Positions 48,671-57,480 are shown, counted from the first letter of the stretch. The stretch is 64,000 nucleotides of DNA from Humibacter sp049446075 (GCF_049446075.1 NZ_JBMSEB010000001.1:1736001-1800000), one strand, 5' to 3'. The notes: generated by a model not told the origin, from the sequence alone. Numbers and translations: made by a program.

Positions 48671-49344
48671 TCGGTGTGCTCGTCGTCGACGACCAAGCGC
48701 TTATCCGCCGTGCGGTCGTAGACATCCTTGAACAGGAAGAGGATCTCCGAGTCGTCGGTGAGGCCCGTGACGGCGACGATGCGCTACTGCTCGCCCGGGA
48801 ACTCCACCCCGATGTCGTGCTGATGGACATTCGGATGCCGAACCGCGATGGCATCGAGGCCACGGCCGCCATCTGCGATGATGCCTCTCTTGCCGGGACC
48901 CGGGTTCTGATCCTGACCACGTTCGAAGAAGATGAGTACCTCGTCGCCGCGCTCCGAGCGGGCGCCAGCGGATTCGTCGGAAAGGGAGCCGAACCGGAGG
49001 AAATCGCGCGGGCCATCCGATCGGTGCATGCCGGCGACGCACTCCTATCGCCCACGGCCACCCGCAACCTCATCACGACGTACGTTCTAGGTCCCGTTCG
49101 CACCTCGACGGAGGCTTCACGCCATGCGCCTCGATTGGATGCTCTGACCGAACGCGAAGGAGAGGTGTTGCTTCTCGTCGCCCGCGGCAAGAGCAATCAG
49201 GAAATCGCAGACGAGCTGTTCATTTCGCCGCACACCGCCAAAACCCATGTGAACCGCATCATGTCGAAGGTGCACGCCCACGACAGGGCCCAGTTGGTGA
49301 TCCTCGCCTATGAAACCGGCATGCTCGAACCCGGACCTCGTTGA
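48667..49344 (+). CDS. NarL/LuxR-type response regulator
   Basis: The 225-residue protein has a receiver (VVDDQALIRR, phospho-Asp in VVLMDIRMPNRDG about residue 54, Lys in FVGKGAEPEE) and a GerE helix-turn-helix (LTEREGEVLLLVARGKSNQEIADELFISPHTAKTHVNRIMSKV, about 158-200). It is co-translated with the upstream kinase and most likely activates the divergent ABC exporter. Confidence 0.92.
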   Translation: MIGVLVVDDQALIRRAVVDILEQEEDLRVVGEARDGDDALLLARELHPDVVLMDIRMPNRDGIEATAAICDDASLAGTRVLILTTFEEDEYLVAALRAGASGFVGKGAEPEEIARAIRSVHAGDALLSPTATRNLITTYVLGPVRTSTEASRHAPRLDALTEREGEVLLLVARGKSNQEIADELFISPHTAKTHVNRIMSKVHAHDRAQLVILAYETGMLEPGPR

Positions 49345-49432
49345 CGGGACGACCGCCCGATGCAAACGCCGCGGATCCGTGTTTTTGAGGGATTCCGGGG
49401 GGCTGTCCAGAGGGATTCGGGGGGCGTTTTCG

Positions 49433-49456
49433 TGGCGGTACCGGTGGGATTCGAAC
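49433..49456. repeat. Duplicated 3' end of tRNA-Ser (candidate attachment site)
   Basis: These 24 bp match the 3' end of the tRNA-Ser gene at 53336-53359 with one difference (C for T in the T-loop). They cover the CCA end, discriminator, acceptor 3' strand and part of the T-arm. Beyond this the sequence no longer folds as a tRNA. It is the far boundary of a 3.9-kb island. Confidence 0.7.
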
Positions 49457-49479
49457 GCCCGGGGATCGAGTTGGGGTGC

Positions 49480-51582
49480 TTACTCGGGTAGAGAGGTGAA
49501 AAGCGCGATACCGTCGTGCGCTTCCAGGCGCAGGAGCCCGTTCGGTGTGGTGTGAAGGGTGGTTCCCGACCAGGCGTCGAAGTAGTGCCCGGGCGAGACG
49601 AGCACGGTCATCGGTGTTCCGTGTCGTTCGAGCGCGGTCGGCCCGAAAAGGCCGAACGCCTGTTGCCGCTCCCCCTGGATGGGTAGGAGCACCGTATCGG
49701 GGGTGAGGACGGCCGCACCGTTGACAGGTCCGCACGCGACACCCAGGATCGCGGACACGGCGGCCCTACCGTCGGGGCCGGCAAGAGCGGAGTGGGTAAG
49801 CGAGACCGTGCAGTAAACGATCGAGCCCGAGCCCCACGTGCGTCTCCACAAGACGGGGCTGCCGCTGTGCTCCAGCGTGATGCTCGTCTCCGCCGCCCAG
49901 TTCTCGTCGAAGTCGACCGCGGCTTCCACGGGCGCTACCGCCCCGATCCGATGCCCGTGGACCAACAGCTCGAAGCCGTCCGCCCGGTCCGTCGCGGTGC
50001 TCAGACCAGCGCTGCGAATACCGGTCGCCGGCCCGATCGTTCCGGGCCACGGACGGTGAAGGCCGGCGTCCGTGTCGAACTGGCCCGTGGTGGCATCCAG
50101 TACCACGGTGGCCCCGTTGTCGGCGAGAGTCAGGATGCTGCGGGCGTCGCTCTCGTCCCAGGCAGCGACGTTGGGCAGGATCAAAGTCTGGGCGCTACCC
50201 GGGTCGATGGCGTCGATCGACGACAGTGACGTGGGCACTCCCAGCCGCATCATCTCGACAGTGATCAGTGCCGCGCCCTGGGACGCCGCCGACGTCGAGG
50301 CTGCGTACCGATTGTTCCGACCGCCCTGCGCCATGGCCAGCTGAACCGCTTGCGATCGTTCGCTCACCGCGACCACCGCGCGGACCGGCTCCGGCTGCCA
50401 CGCACCGATGTGCGACTCGACCGATTCCAGCGCGCGCCTCACGGCGTGCATCGTCGCGGCCCGCTCGCCGATCGCGTCGTCATCATCCAGCAAGCCCCAT
50501 TCACCGGCCTCGAAGTCGTGCTGGCGGGTGTTGAAGCACCATCCCGTCACGGACTGGGCTCCGACGAGGAGGGGCGCAAGGTAGGTTGCCCCGATCTCGG
50601 CCGGCCCCACGCCTGCGGGCGTGCCGCCTGCGTAAAACGTGTTCCCCGTCTGCACCTCGGTCACCTCGGTCGAGGTCGGTCCGGCCGTGCTCTGCAGCAG
50701 GCGGACGCCGGCGCACACCAGGGCGGTGAAATCCGCCTTGGTCGCGAACGAGAAGGCCCAGGGCGCGTGAAAGCTTGCGCCGAGAGTGTCGACCGTTCCG
50801 GCGAGCTGCGTGAGCTCGTATCCGTACTCAGCGAGGTTCAGGAACACCTGGTTCGGGTTCACGCAGAGTGGCGTGATCTGGTCGGTCTCGCGCACGAAGG
50901 AGGCGATCCGGTCGAGCTCCTGACCCAGGAGTCGCGTCCTCAAAGCGACATCGGCCAGGACCGGTCCGAACGACTGCCAGGCGCTTGACCGGTGCGCAGG
51001 ATGTGCGAGGTCTTCGGGGAAGGGTACCTCCGCAAACGAGCCGAACCCGCTTCTCCACCGCTCGTTCAGTTGCGCGATGTCGTTGTTGTAGCGATCGCTC
51101 AACACACGCGCCCACTCTTCGCTGCTGCCCGCGCCTCTGAAGTGAGGTTCGTCGTTGGGCGCGAATGCGTAGAGCGGCTCGTTCCAGAGAATCCATTGAC
51201 CGAGGCCGGGGTGGCGATGGTAGCGCCGTACGCACGCCCGCACGTAGGCGGCAGCGGCATCGAGCCACTCGGGAGAGAGTGTAGGAGTGTGACTATGCAG
51301 CACCGATGGGGTTCCCAGCCACCAGGGACCGGAGTTGGCGGTCAACGTCGCCTTGATCCGGATGCCGTACCGCTCGGCCGCGTCGAAGGCCGCATCGAAC
51401 AGCCGAAATTCCCAGTCATCGGAGGAGGCGGGCTGGATCCACGGCCACATGAGGAAGAGCCTCACCTGGCCAAACCCGAGCGAGGCGGCCTTTCCGAAGA
51501 GCTCGTCGACCCGCTCAGCGCTGTCATGCTGTTCCAGCCAGATCTGCGTGCCGAACCGGGCATCGACGTTCCGCTGCTTCAT
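49480..51582 (-). CDS. GH42-like glycoside hydrolase (beta-galactosidase type)
   Basis: The 700-residue protein has a TIM-barrel N-terminal half with VRLFLMWPWIQPA, the acid/base Glu in WILWNEPLYAFAP (about residue 140) and the probable nucleophile Glu in VTEVQTGNTFYAGG (about 310). This is followed by a trimerisation-like domain (about 390-580) and a small C-terminal beta domain. It has no signal peptide, so it would act on imported oligosaccharides. AGGAGT precedes ATG 51582. It lies alone inside the tRNA-Ser-bounded island, suggesting acquisition as cargo. Confidence 0.78.
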   Translation of the reverse strand: MKQRNVDARFGTQIWLEQHDSAERVDELFGKAASLGFGQVRLFLMWPWIQPASSDDWEFRLFDAAFDAAERYGIRIKATLTANSGPWWLGTPSVLHSHTPTLSPEWLDAAAAYVRACVRRYHRHPGLGQWILWNEPLYAFAPNDEPHFRGAGSSEEWARVLSDRYNNDIAQLNERWRSGFGSFAEVPFPEDLAHPAHRSSAWQSFGPVLADVALRTRLLGQELDRIASFVRETDQITPLCVNPNQVFLNLAEYGYELTQLAGTVDTLGASFHAPWAFSFATKADFTALVCAGVRLLQSTAGPTSTEVTEVQTGNTFYAGGTPAGVGPAEIGATYLAPLLVGAQSVTGWCFNTRQHDFEAGEWGLLDDDDAIGERAATMHAVRRALESVESHIGAWQPEPVRAVVAVSERSQAVQLAMAQGGRNNRYAASTSAASQGAALITVEMMRLGVPTSLSSIDAIDPGSAQTLILPNVAAWDESDARSILTLADNGATVVLDATTGQFDTDAGLHRPWPGTIGPATGIRSAGLSTATDRADGFELLVHGHRIGAVAPVEAAVDFDENWAAETSITLEHSGSPVLWRRTWGSGSIVYCTVSLTHSALAGPDGRAAVSAILGVACGPVNGAAVLTPDTVLLPIQGERQQAFGLFGPTALERHGTPMTVLVSPGHYFDAWSGTTLHTTPNGLLRLEAHDGIALFTSLPE

Positions 51583-51837
51583 TGCCGTATCTACTCCTCA
51601 CGCACCGCACCGTGACGACCGAGGCTATCGCCGCAAACGTACCCGGCCAAGGGCAATGGTCCGTGAAGCACAAGCGGATCCGTTACGGGCGGCTTCATCG
51701 ACGCAGCTGCTTCGCGACGTCAAGGTTGGCGCTGGCGGCCCACGGTGGTGGGTACAGGCGGTGCCGGCACAAAATCCGACGTCACGAACCATCGTCGAGC
51801 TGCCCGTGACGTGCACATGACCAGACGACGAGATCCC
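51583..51837. other. Intergenic stretch upstream of the GH42-like gene with no recognisable gene
   Basis: Together with the IS remnant and IS left end, this forms a 531-bp gap between coding regions. The first 255 bp hold the ribosome site and presumably promoter of the GH42-like gene. Fragmentary protein-like frames are present but I recognise none of them. Confidence 0.4.
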
Positions 51838-52000
51838 AACTCCTCATCCACGACCTCGACGTCACCGTCGTCAACAGCACCACCGGCGAACTACTCCGAC
51901 ACCTCACCATCGACACCACACGCGACTTCCAACCCCGCCACAGAAAGCAATAGCCCGAACCCACAAACGTGGGTTCGGGCTATTCCGATGTCCAGAGACA
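51838..52000 (+). mobile_element. Truncated right end of an IS481-family element
   Basis: From AACTCCTCATCCACGACCTC onward the sequence matches the last 40 codons of the intact transposase at 52114-53283 with few changes (for example QPRHRKQ versus QPRKNQ at the C terminus). It continues through the same 16-bp-stem hairpin (51949-51984) and right terminus ending GAGACA at 52000. It is a second, diverged copy whose 5' part has been lost. Confidence 0.8.
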
Positions 52001-52006
52001 TCACAC

Positions 52007-52021
52007 TGGCGGTACCGGTGG
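52007..52021. repeat. 15-bp copy of the tRNA-Ser 3' end at the IS left border
   Basis: TGGCGGTACCGGTGG is identical to the tRNA end at 53336-53350 and to 49433-49447. It directly precedes the left terminus of the intact IS. Both IS right ends are followed by TCACA(C) and then this sequence. Confidence 0.7.
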
Positions 52022-52113
52022 TGTCCTGGTTCGGGACATTGGAATGGGGTGTCTCGGGTGATCGGAATAGCGTGTCTCGGGTGATGGGAATGCCTCAGCG
52101 GTGACGCTGAGGG

Positions 52114-53283
52114 ATGACCAAGCAGCGTCTGGTGATCACCGCAGTCCTGTCCGGAATCTCGCAATCCGAGGCAGCTCGCCGCTACGGGGTGTCACAGGGG
52201 TGGGTGTCCAAGCTGGTGGCCCGCTACCGGTTGGAGGGCGAGGCCGCGTTCCAACCGCACTCGAGGCGACCGGTCACCTCACCGGGCGCGACCCCGGCGG
52301 CGAGCGTCGATCTCGTGATCGGCATCCGTGGCCGCCTCGTCCGGGCCGGCCTCGACGCCGGCGCGGACACGATCGGCTGGCACCTCCAGCACACCCACCG
52401 CATCACCCTGTCCCGGGCCACGATCAATCGGATCCTGACCAGGGCAGGGATGATCAGCCCGGAACCGGCCAAGCGTCCCAAATCGTCCTACATCCGCTTC
52501 CAAGCCGACCAGCCCAACGAGACCTGGCAATCCGACTTCACCCACGTGCGCCTCACCGACGGCACCGACACCGAAGTCATCGGCTGGATCGACGACCACT
52601 CCCGATACCTGCTCCACCTGACCGCGCACCCACGAGTGACCGCCAAGATCGTCGCCGACACCTTCCACACCGCCGCCACAACCAACGGCTACCCGGCATC
52701 CACCCTGACCGACAACGGCATGGTCTACACCGTGCGCCTGGCCGGGAGCAAAAACGCCGGAGGACGCACCACACTCGAACACGACCTACACCGGCTCGGC
52801 ATCACCCAGAAGAACGGGAAACCCAACCACCCCACCACCCAAGGCAAGATCGAACGACTCTGGCAAACGTTGAAGAAATGGATCACCGCGCAACCAGACC
52901 AACCTGCCACGATCCAGCAACTGCAACACCTACTCGACGCATTCACCGTCGAATACAACACCCGCCGACCACACCGATCACTGCCCCACCGGGCCACCCC
53001 CGCCACCGTCTACAACACCGGCAACAAAGCCTCACCCGCAGCCACCAACACCCCCACACACGACCGCGTCCGCGACGACCGCATCGACAAATCCGGCACC
53101 GTCACACTCCGCGTCGCCGGCCAGCTCCGACACATCGGCATCGGCCGAACCCACGCCGGAACCCACGTCAAACTCCTCATCCACGACCTCGACGTCACAG
53201 TCGTCAACGCCACCACCGGCGAACTACTCCGACACCTCACCATCGACACCACACGCGACTACCAACCCCGCAAAAACCAATAG
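52114..53283 (+). CDS. IS481-family transposase
   Basis: The 389-residue DDE transposase has an N-terminal helix-turn-helix (ISQSEAARRYGVSQGWVSKLV, about 15-35), then the integrase core with Asp in ETWQSDFTHV (about residue 140), Asp in LTDNGMVY (about 203) and Glu in TQGKIERLWQ (about 248). A C-terminal HRSLPHRATPATVYNT region follows. No frameshift or premature stop is seen. The TAG stop falls inside the hairpin at 53279-53314. Confidence 0.93.
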   Translation: MTKQRLVITAVLSGISQSEAARRYGVSQGWVSKLVARYRLEGEAAFQPHSRRPVTSPGATPAASVDLVIGIRGRLVRAGLDAGADTIGWHLQHTHRITLSRATINRILTRAGMISPEPAKRPKSSYIRFQADQPNETWQSDFTHVRLTDGTDTEVIGWIDDHSRYLLHLTAHPRVTAKIVADTFHTAATTNGYPASTLTDNGMVYTVRLAGSKNAGGRTTLEHDLHRLGITQKNGKPNHPTTQGKIERLWQTLKKWITAQPDQPATIQQLQHLLDAFTVEYNTRRPHRSLPHRATPATVYNTGNKASPAATNTPTHDRVRDDRIDKSGTVTLRVAGQLRHIGIGRTHAGTHVKLLIHDLDVTVVNATTGELLRHLTIDTTRDYQPRKNQ

Positions 53284-53314
53284 CCCGAACCCACAAACGT
53301 GGGTTCGGGCTATT
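53279..53314 (+). terminator. 16-bp-stem hairpin overlapping the transposase stop
   Basis: AATAGCCCGAACCCAC and its exact complement enclose an AAAC loop. The stem contains the transposase stop codon, and the same hairpin is kept in the truncated copy (51949-51984). It may insulate the element or stop transcription coming from either side. Confidence 0.65.
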
Positions 53315-53335
53315 CCGATGTCCAGAGACATCACA

Positions 53336-53425
53336 TGGCGGTACCGGTGGGATTTGAACCCACGGTGGAGTCACCCCCACACATGTTTTCGAGACATGCT
53401 CCTTCGGCCGCTCGGACACGGTACC
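53336..53425 (-). tRNA. tRNA-Ser (anticodon CGA)
   Basis: On the minus strand a 90-nt class II tRNA folds as follows: acceptor GGTACCG/CGGTACC, D-arm TCC...GGA, anticodon stem CATGT/ACATG with loop CTCGAAA (anticodon CGA, reads UCG), a long variable arm, T-arm GTGGG-TTCAAAT-CCCAC, discriminator G and an encoded CCA. Its 3' end lies 5 nt from the IS481 right terminus and is intact. Confidence 0.93.
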
Positions 53426-53536
53426 GCCGTCTACTGTACGCGACCGCGCCACGCCCGACCAACTTGCGCGGGGCATCCGACCACGGCCGCAAAACCGCCA
53501 TGGCCGCGTCTTCGCAGCCTTCGATCACCGGCGCCC

Positions 53537-53542
53537 TAGGCT
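53537..53542 (+). promoter_or_regulatory. -10 box before the SGNH hydrolase gene
   Basis: TAGGCT, identical to the boxes at 18344 and 58218, is spaced 6 nt from the GTG start at 53549. Confidence 0.5.
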
Positions 53543-53548
53543 GAATCG

Positions 53549-54337
53549 GTGCGAAGTGGAGGACGGATGCCGCGAGGCTCGATGGCCGCGCTCGTCACGG
53601 CATCCGGTCTGGTCGCGCTTGTCGTCGGTGCAACTGCTCTCGTCAGGTCGCTGCGCGCCAGGCAACGCATCGCCGCGCGCGCACTGAACGAGACGCTGCC
53701 CGTGAATTCCGCCTGGTGGCGGGCTCGGGCGAAGGCCGAGGGCGAGCTGCTGCTCGTGACGCTCGGCGACAGCGCTGCCCAGGGGATCGGCGCGAGCGAA
53801 CCAGGACTCGGATATGTGGGCATCCTCGCGGACCGCATCGCGCACCGCAGCGGACTCTCGGTCCGCACCGTGAACCTCAGCGTCTCAGGTGCGACGGTGG
53901 AGCAGACCATCGGGTATCAGCTGCCGCGGCTTGCCAAGCTGCAGCCGGACATCGTCACCGTATCGATCGGCGCCAACGACATCGCATCGTGGGATGCCCG
54001 CTCCTTCGAGATCGCGCTTGCCGCCGTTCTCGACGCCGTGCCGCGGCACGCGATTGTGGCGGACCTCCCCTACTTCTACCTGCCTGGCAACGAGCGCAAG
54101 GTCGCCGCCGCGAACGGCATCGTGCACAGGCTTGCTCGCGACCGTGGGCTTGCGGTCGCCCCGCTGCACGCCACCACCAAGGGTGCCGGCATCCTCGGGG
54201 CGCTCACACTGTTCGCCGGCGACCGCTTCCACCCCAACGACCGCGGCTACGAGGTGTGGGCATCAGCGTTCGCACCGCTCGTGGACAAGCGCGTCGACGA
54301 AGTGCTCAGCGAGCGCTCGACTCATCCCCCTCGGTAA
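53549..54337 (+). CDS. SGNH/GDSL-type esterase-lipase
   Basis: The 262-residue protein has an N-terminal membrane anchor (about 8-30) and the SGNH blocks: GDSAAQG (catalytic Ser), block III GANDI (about 135) and block V FHPNDRGY with the catalytic Asp-His (about 230). It would act at the outer membrane face on an ester. TAGGCT (53537-53542) lies 6 nt before GTG 53549, fitting a leaderless start; alternatively ATG 53567 has GGAGG at 5 nt. Its 3' end overlaps the convergent hydrolase gene by 32 bp. Confidence 0.85.
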   Translation: MRSGGRMPRGSMAALVTASGLVALVVGATALVRSLRARQRIAARALNETLPVNSAWWRARAKAEGELLLVTLGDSAAQGIGASEPGLGYVGILADRIAHRSGLSVRTVNLSVSGATVEQTIGYQLPRLAKLQPDIVTVSIGANDIASWDARSFEIALAAVLDAVPRHAIVADLPYFYLPGNERKVAAANGIVHRLARDRGLAVAPLHATTKGAGILGALTLFAGDRFHPNDRGYEVWASAFAPLVDKRVDEVLSERSTHPPR

Positions 54338-55232
54338 GGAACTCGAGCACCCGTTCCCAGGCAGGAACCACGACCAGGTGTCCCACCCCGTCGATGTCAT
54401 GCCGTCGGGCGTTCGCCAGCTGGGACGCATACCACTCTCCGTGTTCCGGCCCGATTTGGTCCGCCGTTCCGTACACGAGCAGTGTCTCGGCCTTCACATC
54501 GGCGACATCGAACCCCCACGGATGCGCCGTGTACGCGAGCAGGTCCGTCACCTGACCGATCGGCCCCTGCTGCACCGAATCCGCGAGCATCCTCTCCAGG
54601 CGTTGCTGAACTCCCGGTCGCTGCAGCACGTCGTCGTCCACATCCCGGATGCCCAGCATCGCGAGCGGTGGCGGGTCGGTCGGCTGGAAACCTTGGATCT
54701 CCGCCTGCTGGGCGAAGGCGCCCATCAAGGCCTCGAACGCCTGTCCTGCCGGCAGGTGCGACAACGCCTCGCTCTGCTCGGCCAGCGGCTTCGGTATCCA
54801 CTCCACCGCGTCATTCGGTGCGGGTGTGCCGATGACGGCGACCCGTCCGACGAGCTGCGGATGCCGCGCGGCAAGCGCGAGAGCCACCCGCCCTCCCGCA
54901 GACCAACCCACCGCCGACACGTGCCGCTCGGCGGATTCGCCGAAGGACATTCCCGGGCCGGAGCGCTCGTGGAGGAACTCGGCGATGTCATCTGCCGCAC
55001 GCGCCACCGACGGCCACTCGCCCTGCGGCAGCGGATCGGACGAGCCGTAGCCGGGCCGGTCGAGCGCGAGGATATGTGCGTTCGACGTCTCCGACAACGT
55101 CGGATCAGGGTCGAAGACTCCACTGCCCGGCGCGGGGTGACAGAAGATCACCACCCGACTCGCGGCCGGGTTGCCGTGCGTGGAGACGCCGATGCGTCGG
55201 CCGTCACCGAGCGTGAATGTCTGATCTGCCAT
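54306..55232 (-). CDS. Alpha/beta hydrolase
   Basis: The 308-residue protein has VIFCHPAPGSG (oxyanion region), LDRPGYGSSDP, the nucleophile elbow VGWSAGGRVAL (Ser about residue 113) and a C-terminal catalytic His in GVGHLVVVP. The substrate is unknown. ATG 55232 is preferred: the N terminus TFTLGDGRRIGVSTHG is typical, while upstream codons are not protein-like. It converges with and overlaps the SGNH gene by 32 bp and is divergent from radA. Confidence 0.83.
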   Translation of the reverse strand: MADQTFTLGDGRRIGVSTHGNPAASRVVIFCHPAPGSGVFDPDPTLSETSNAHILALDRPGYGSSDPLPQGEWPSVARAADDIAEFLHERSGPGMSFGESAERHVSAVGWSAGGRVALALAARHPQLVGRVAVIGTPAPNDAVEWIPKPLAEQSEALSHLPAGQAFEALMGAFAQQAEIQGFQPTDPPPLAMLGIRDVDDDVLQRPGVQQRLERMLADSVQQGPIGQVTDLLAYTAHPWGFDVADVKAETLLVYGTADQIGPEHGEWYASQLANARRHDIDGVGHLVVVPAWERVLEFLTEGDESSAR

Positions 55233-55447
55233 GGCGTGATTGTGCGACCCACCTCCGACATAGCTCCAGGCCTTGCGCTCTCCACAGCAGCCCGCCTTCC
55301 ACAAGTACGGCCGTTCCGGGAGGCTCCGTCGGTGGTTCCACATAGCCTGAACCCGCGTCCACAACCCGGCACGGCGAGCAGAGCCTTCGGCCGAGACGGA
55401 TCGAAGTGGCAGTACGAGACCCGCGAGGGCGAACGGTCGGAGACCTG

Positions 55448-56800
55448 ATGGCGAAAACGCAAGGCGGATACCGCTGCACCGTGTGTGGATGGACGACCGC
55501 CAAGTGGGTCGGCAAGTGCGGCGACTGCCAGGCGTGGGACACCATGAGCGAGGTGGTGCAGACATCGGCCCGCGTCACCCCGACCCGCATCGCCGAAGAT
55601 CGTGCGGCCGTCCCGATCACGGAGATCGGGATGGATGCCGTCTACCACTGGCCAAGCGGTATCGACGAGTTCGACAGGGTGCTCGGCGGCGGCATCGTGC
55701 CAGGAGCCGCCATCCTCCTCTCCGGCGAGCCCGGCGTCGGCAAGTCGACCCTGCTCCTCGAGGTGGCGTCTCGCACCGCCGCGGCAAAGTCACGCGTGCT
55801 CTACGTCTCGGCCGAGGAGTCCGCGGGCCAGGTGCGGCTGCGTGCGGAGCGCACCGGCGCGCTCCGGCCGAGTCTTTTCCTGGCGGCCGAGACGGATCTC
55901 GCGGCTGTAGTGGGCCAAATCGATGCTGTCGATCCCCAGCTCGTCATCGTCGATTCGGTGCAGACGGTGGCGAACTCATCAATGGACGGAATGGCCGGCG
56001 GTCCCAGCCAGGTGCGGGAGGTGGCATCCACGCTCATCCGGGTGGCCAAGGAACGCAACCTCCCCATCCTGCTCGTGGGACACGTCACGAAAGACGGACA
56101 GGTCGCCGGCCCACGCGTGTTGGAGCATCTCGTCGACGTGGTGTGCCAGTTCGAAGGCGACCGGCAGACGGCTCTGCGATTCGTGCGGGCTCTGAAGAAT
56201 CGGTTCGGCCCCACCAACGAGGTCGGATGCTTCGAGATGTCCGGCGACGGCATCGCAGAGGTCCCCGATCCCAGCGGGTTGTTCTTGAGCCGGTCCGCGA
56301 CTCCTGTTTCCGGCACGTGCGTGACCGTCGCGATGGAGGGCAAGCGGGCAATTCCCGTCGAGGTGCAGGCGCTCGTGATCGACACGTCAGCACCCAATCC
56401 GCGGAGAGTCACCAGCGGAGTGGATGCCGCGCGCCTCGCAATGCTGCTGGCGGTGCTCGAGAAGAGGGCGGGCATCCGCGTGTCCGACAAAGATGTGTAC
56501 GTGTCGACGGTCGGCGGTGTACGTCTGACCGAGCCGGCGGCAGACCTGGCGATCGCGATCGCCGTGGCATCCGCCGTGCGTGATCGGGCCGTCGGCCACT
56601 CCATGGTGGCCTTCGGCGAGATCAGCCTCGCGGGCGAGGTGCGTGCCGTGACATCCGCTCGTCAACGGTCGGCCGAGGCCACGAGAATGGGCTTCCGCGA
56701 GCACCTCGACGGGGAGACCGGCGGCATTGCGGCGGCCCTGCGCTTGGCCTTCGCCAGCGGTCTCAGCGATCGGGAACGCGAACTCGACGCCGCGTTCTGA
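55448..56800 (+). CDS. radA: DNA repair protein RadA
   Basis: The 450-residue protein is a full-length RadA/Sms: an N-terminal C4 zinc finger (Cys10, Cys13, Cys24, Cys27), a RecA-like ATPase with Walker A GEPGVGKST (about 93-101), the RadA-specific KNRFG motif (about 250), and a C-terminal Lon-protease-like domain (EVQALVIDTSAPNPRR...). It promotes branch migration in recombinational repair. CGGAG lies 8 nt before ATG 55448. Confidence 0.95.
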   Translation: MAKTQGGYRCTVCGWTTAKWVGKCGDCQAWDTMSEVVQTSARVTPTRIAEDRAAVPITEIGMDAVYHWPSGIDEFDRVLGGGIVPGAAILLSGEPGVGKSTLLLEVASRTAAAKSRVLYVSAEESAGQVRLRAERTGALRPSLFLAAETDLAAVVGQIDAVDPQLVIVDSVQTVANSSMDGMAGGPSQVREVASTLIRVAKERNLPILLVGHVTKDGQVAGPRVLEHLVDVVCQFEGDRQTALRFVRALKNRFGPTNEVGCFEMSGDGIAEVPDPSGLFLSRSATPVSGTCVTVAMEGKRAIPVEVQALVIDTSAPNPRRVTSGVDAARLAMLLAVLEKRAGIRVSDKDVYVSTVGGVRLTEPAADLAIAIAVASAVRDRAVGHSMVAFGEISLAGEVRAVTSARQRSAEATRMGFREHLDGETGGIAAALRLAFASGLSDRERELDAAF

Positions 56801-56826
56801 TCGCTGCGGCCTCCGGCCGGACGAGC

Positions 56827-57480
56827 TCAGTTCAGCAGGAACTGCTTGGTCGTCTTCGACGTCACGCCGTTCACCTGAACCTTCAGGTGATACGAGGCTC
56901 CGGCGGCGGGCGCGGCCTGACGCGCCTTGTCGCCGCACGTCGAGGGATCCGACCGCGTACGGTCCCAGGCGATCGGGTTCGAGGTGAGGGTCTTACCCGG
57001 CTCAAGCAGGACGACCGTGTCGACCGGAGTGGTCTGGCAGTCCGTGGACTTCCAATAGACCTCGTTACCGCTGGTGACGGTGAAGATCTGCTTGGCCGTG
57101 CCGACGTCGAAGGTGCAGGAGCTGGCTCCGGTGTTGGTGATCGAGAACGAGAGCTGCGGCTGTGCTCCCGCGCCATAGCTGTTCGAGTCCGTGATGGCCT
57201 CGACATCGATGGCGGACGTCGCACACGCCTTGCCGCTCGCGGACGCCTTTGTTGTGGGAACCGTGGTCGGATTCGTCGTTGGCTTGGTCGTAGCCTTCGT
57301 CGTCGAGCTCGTGGAGGTGTGCGTCGCGACGGGAGCCGAGGCATTCGAGTTGCCACGCGGGGCGAACACGATCAGCAGGATGACGACGAGGATCGCCAAC
57401 AGCGCCAGCCCTACGACCAGCCGGCGGCGCCAGTAGATCCTGTTCGGCTGGGGGCCGACCGGATGCTTCAGGCTCGACAT
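56827..57480 (-). CDS. Membrane-anchored protein with Thr-rich stalk
   Basis: The 217-residue protein has a short cytoplasmic basic head, one membrane anchor (about 20-42), a Thr/Lys-rich stalk (about 45-80) and an exported beta domain with three conserved-looking Cys pairs and PVDTVVLLEPGKTL. The function is unknown; similar anchored domains are widespread in actinobacteria. TAACCT (57492-57487 on the minus strand) lies 6 nt before ATG 57480, so it is likely leaderless. Confidence 0.7.
   Translation of the reverse strand: MSSLKHPVGPQPNRIYWRRRLVVGLALLAILVVILLIVFAPRGNSNASAPVATHTSTSSTTKATTKPTTNPTTVPTTKASASGKACATSAIDVEAITDSNSYGAGAQPQLSFSITNTGASSCTFDVGTAKQIFTVTSGNEVYWKSTDCQTTPVDTVVLLEPGKTLTSNPIAWDRTRSDPSTCGDKARQAAPAAGASYHLKVQVNGVTSKTTKQFLLN

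Larger units (their letters stand above)
52022..53330 (+). mobile_element. IS481-family insertion sequence (intact)
   Basis: The element is about 1309 bp, begins TGTCC and ends AGAGACA, and carries one full-length transposase. The ends share an imperfect inverted repeat centred on GGACAT(C/T)GGAAT(A/G)G. The left end also has two tandem TGTCTCGGGTGAT(C/G)GGAAT motifs before the gene. There is no short perfect target duplication; instead the flanks share the 15-bp tRNA-Ser end. Confidence 0.75.

Noticed and set aside
49433..49480. A second tRNA gene
   Set aside because: Only the 3' end matches. The T-stem cannot pair and no anticodon or D-arm is present.
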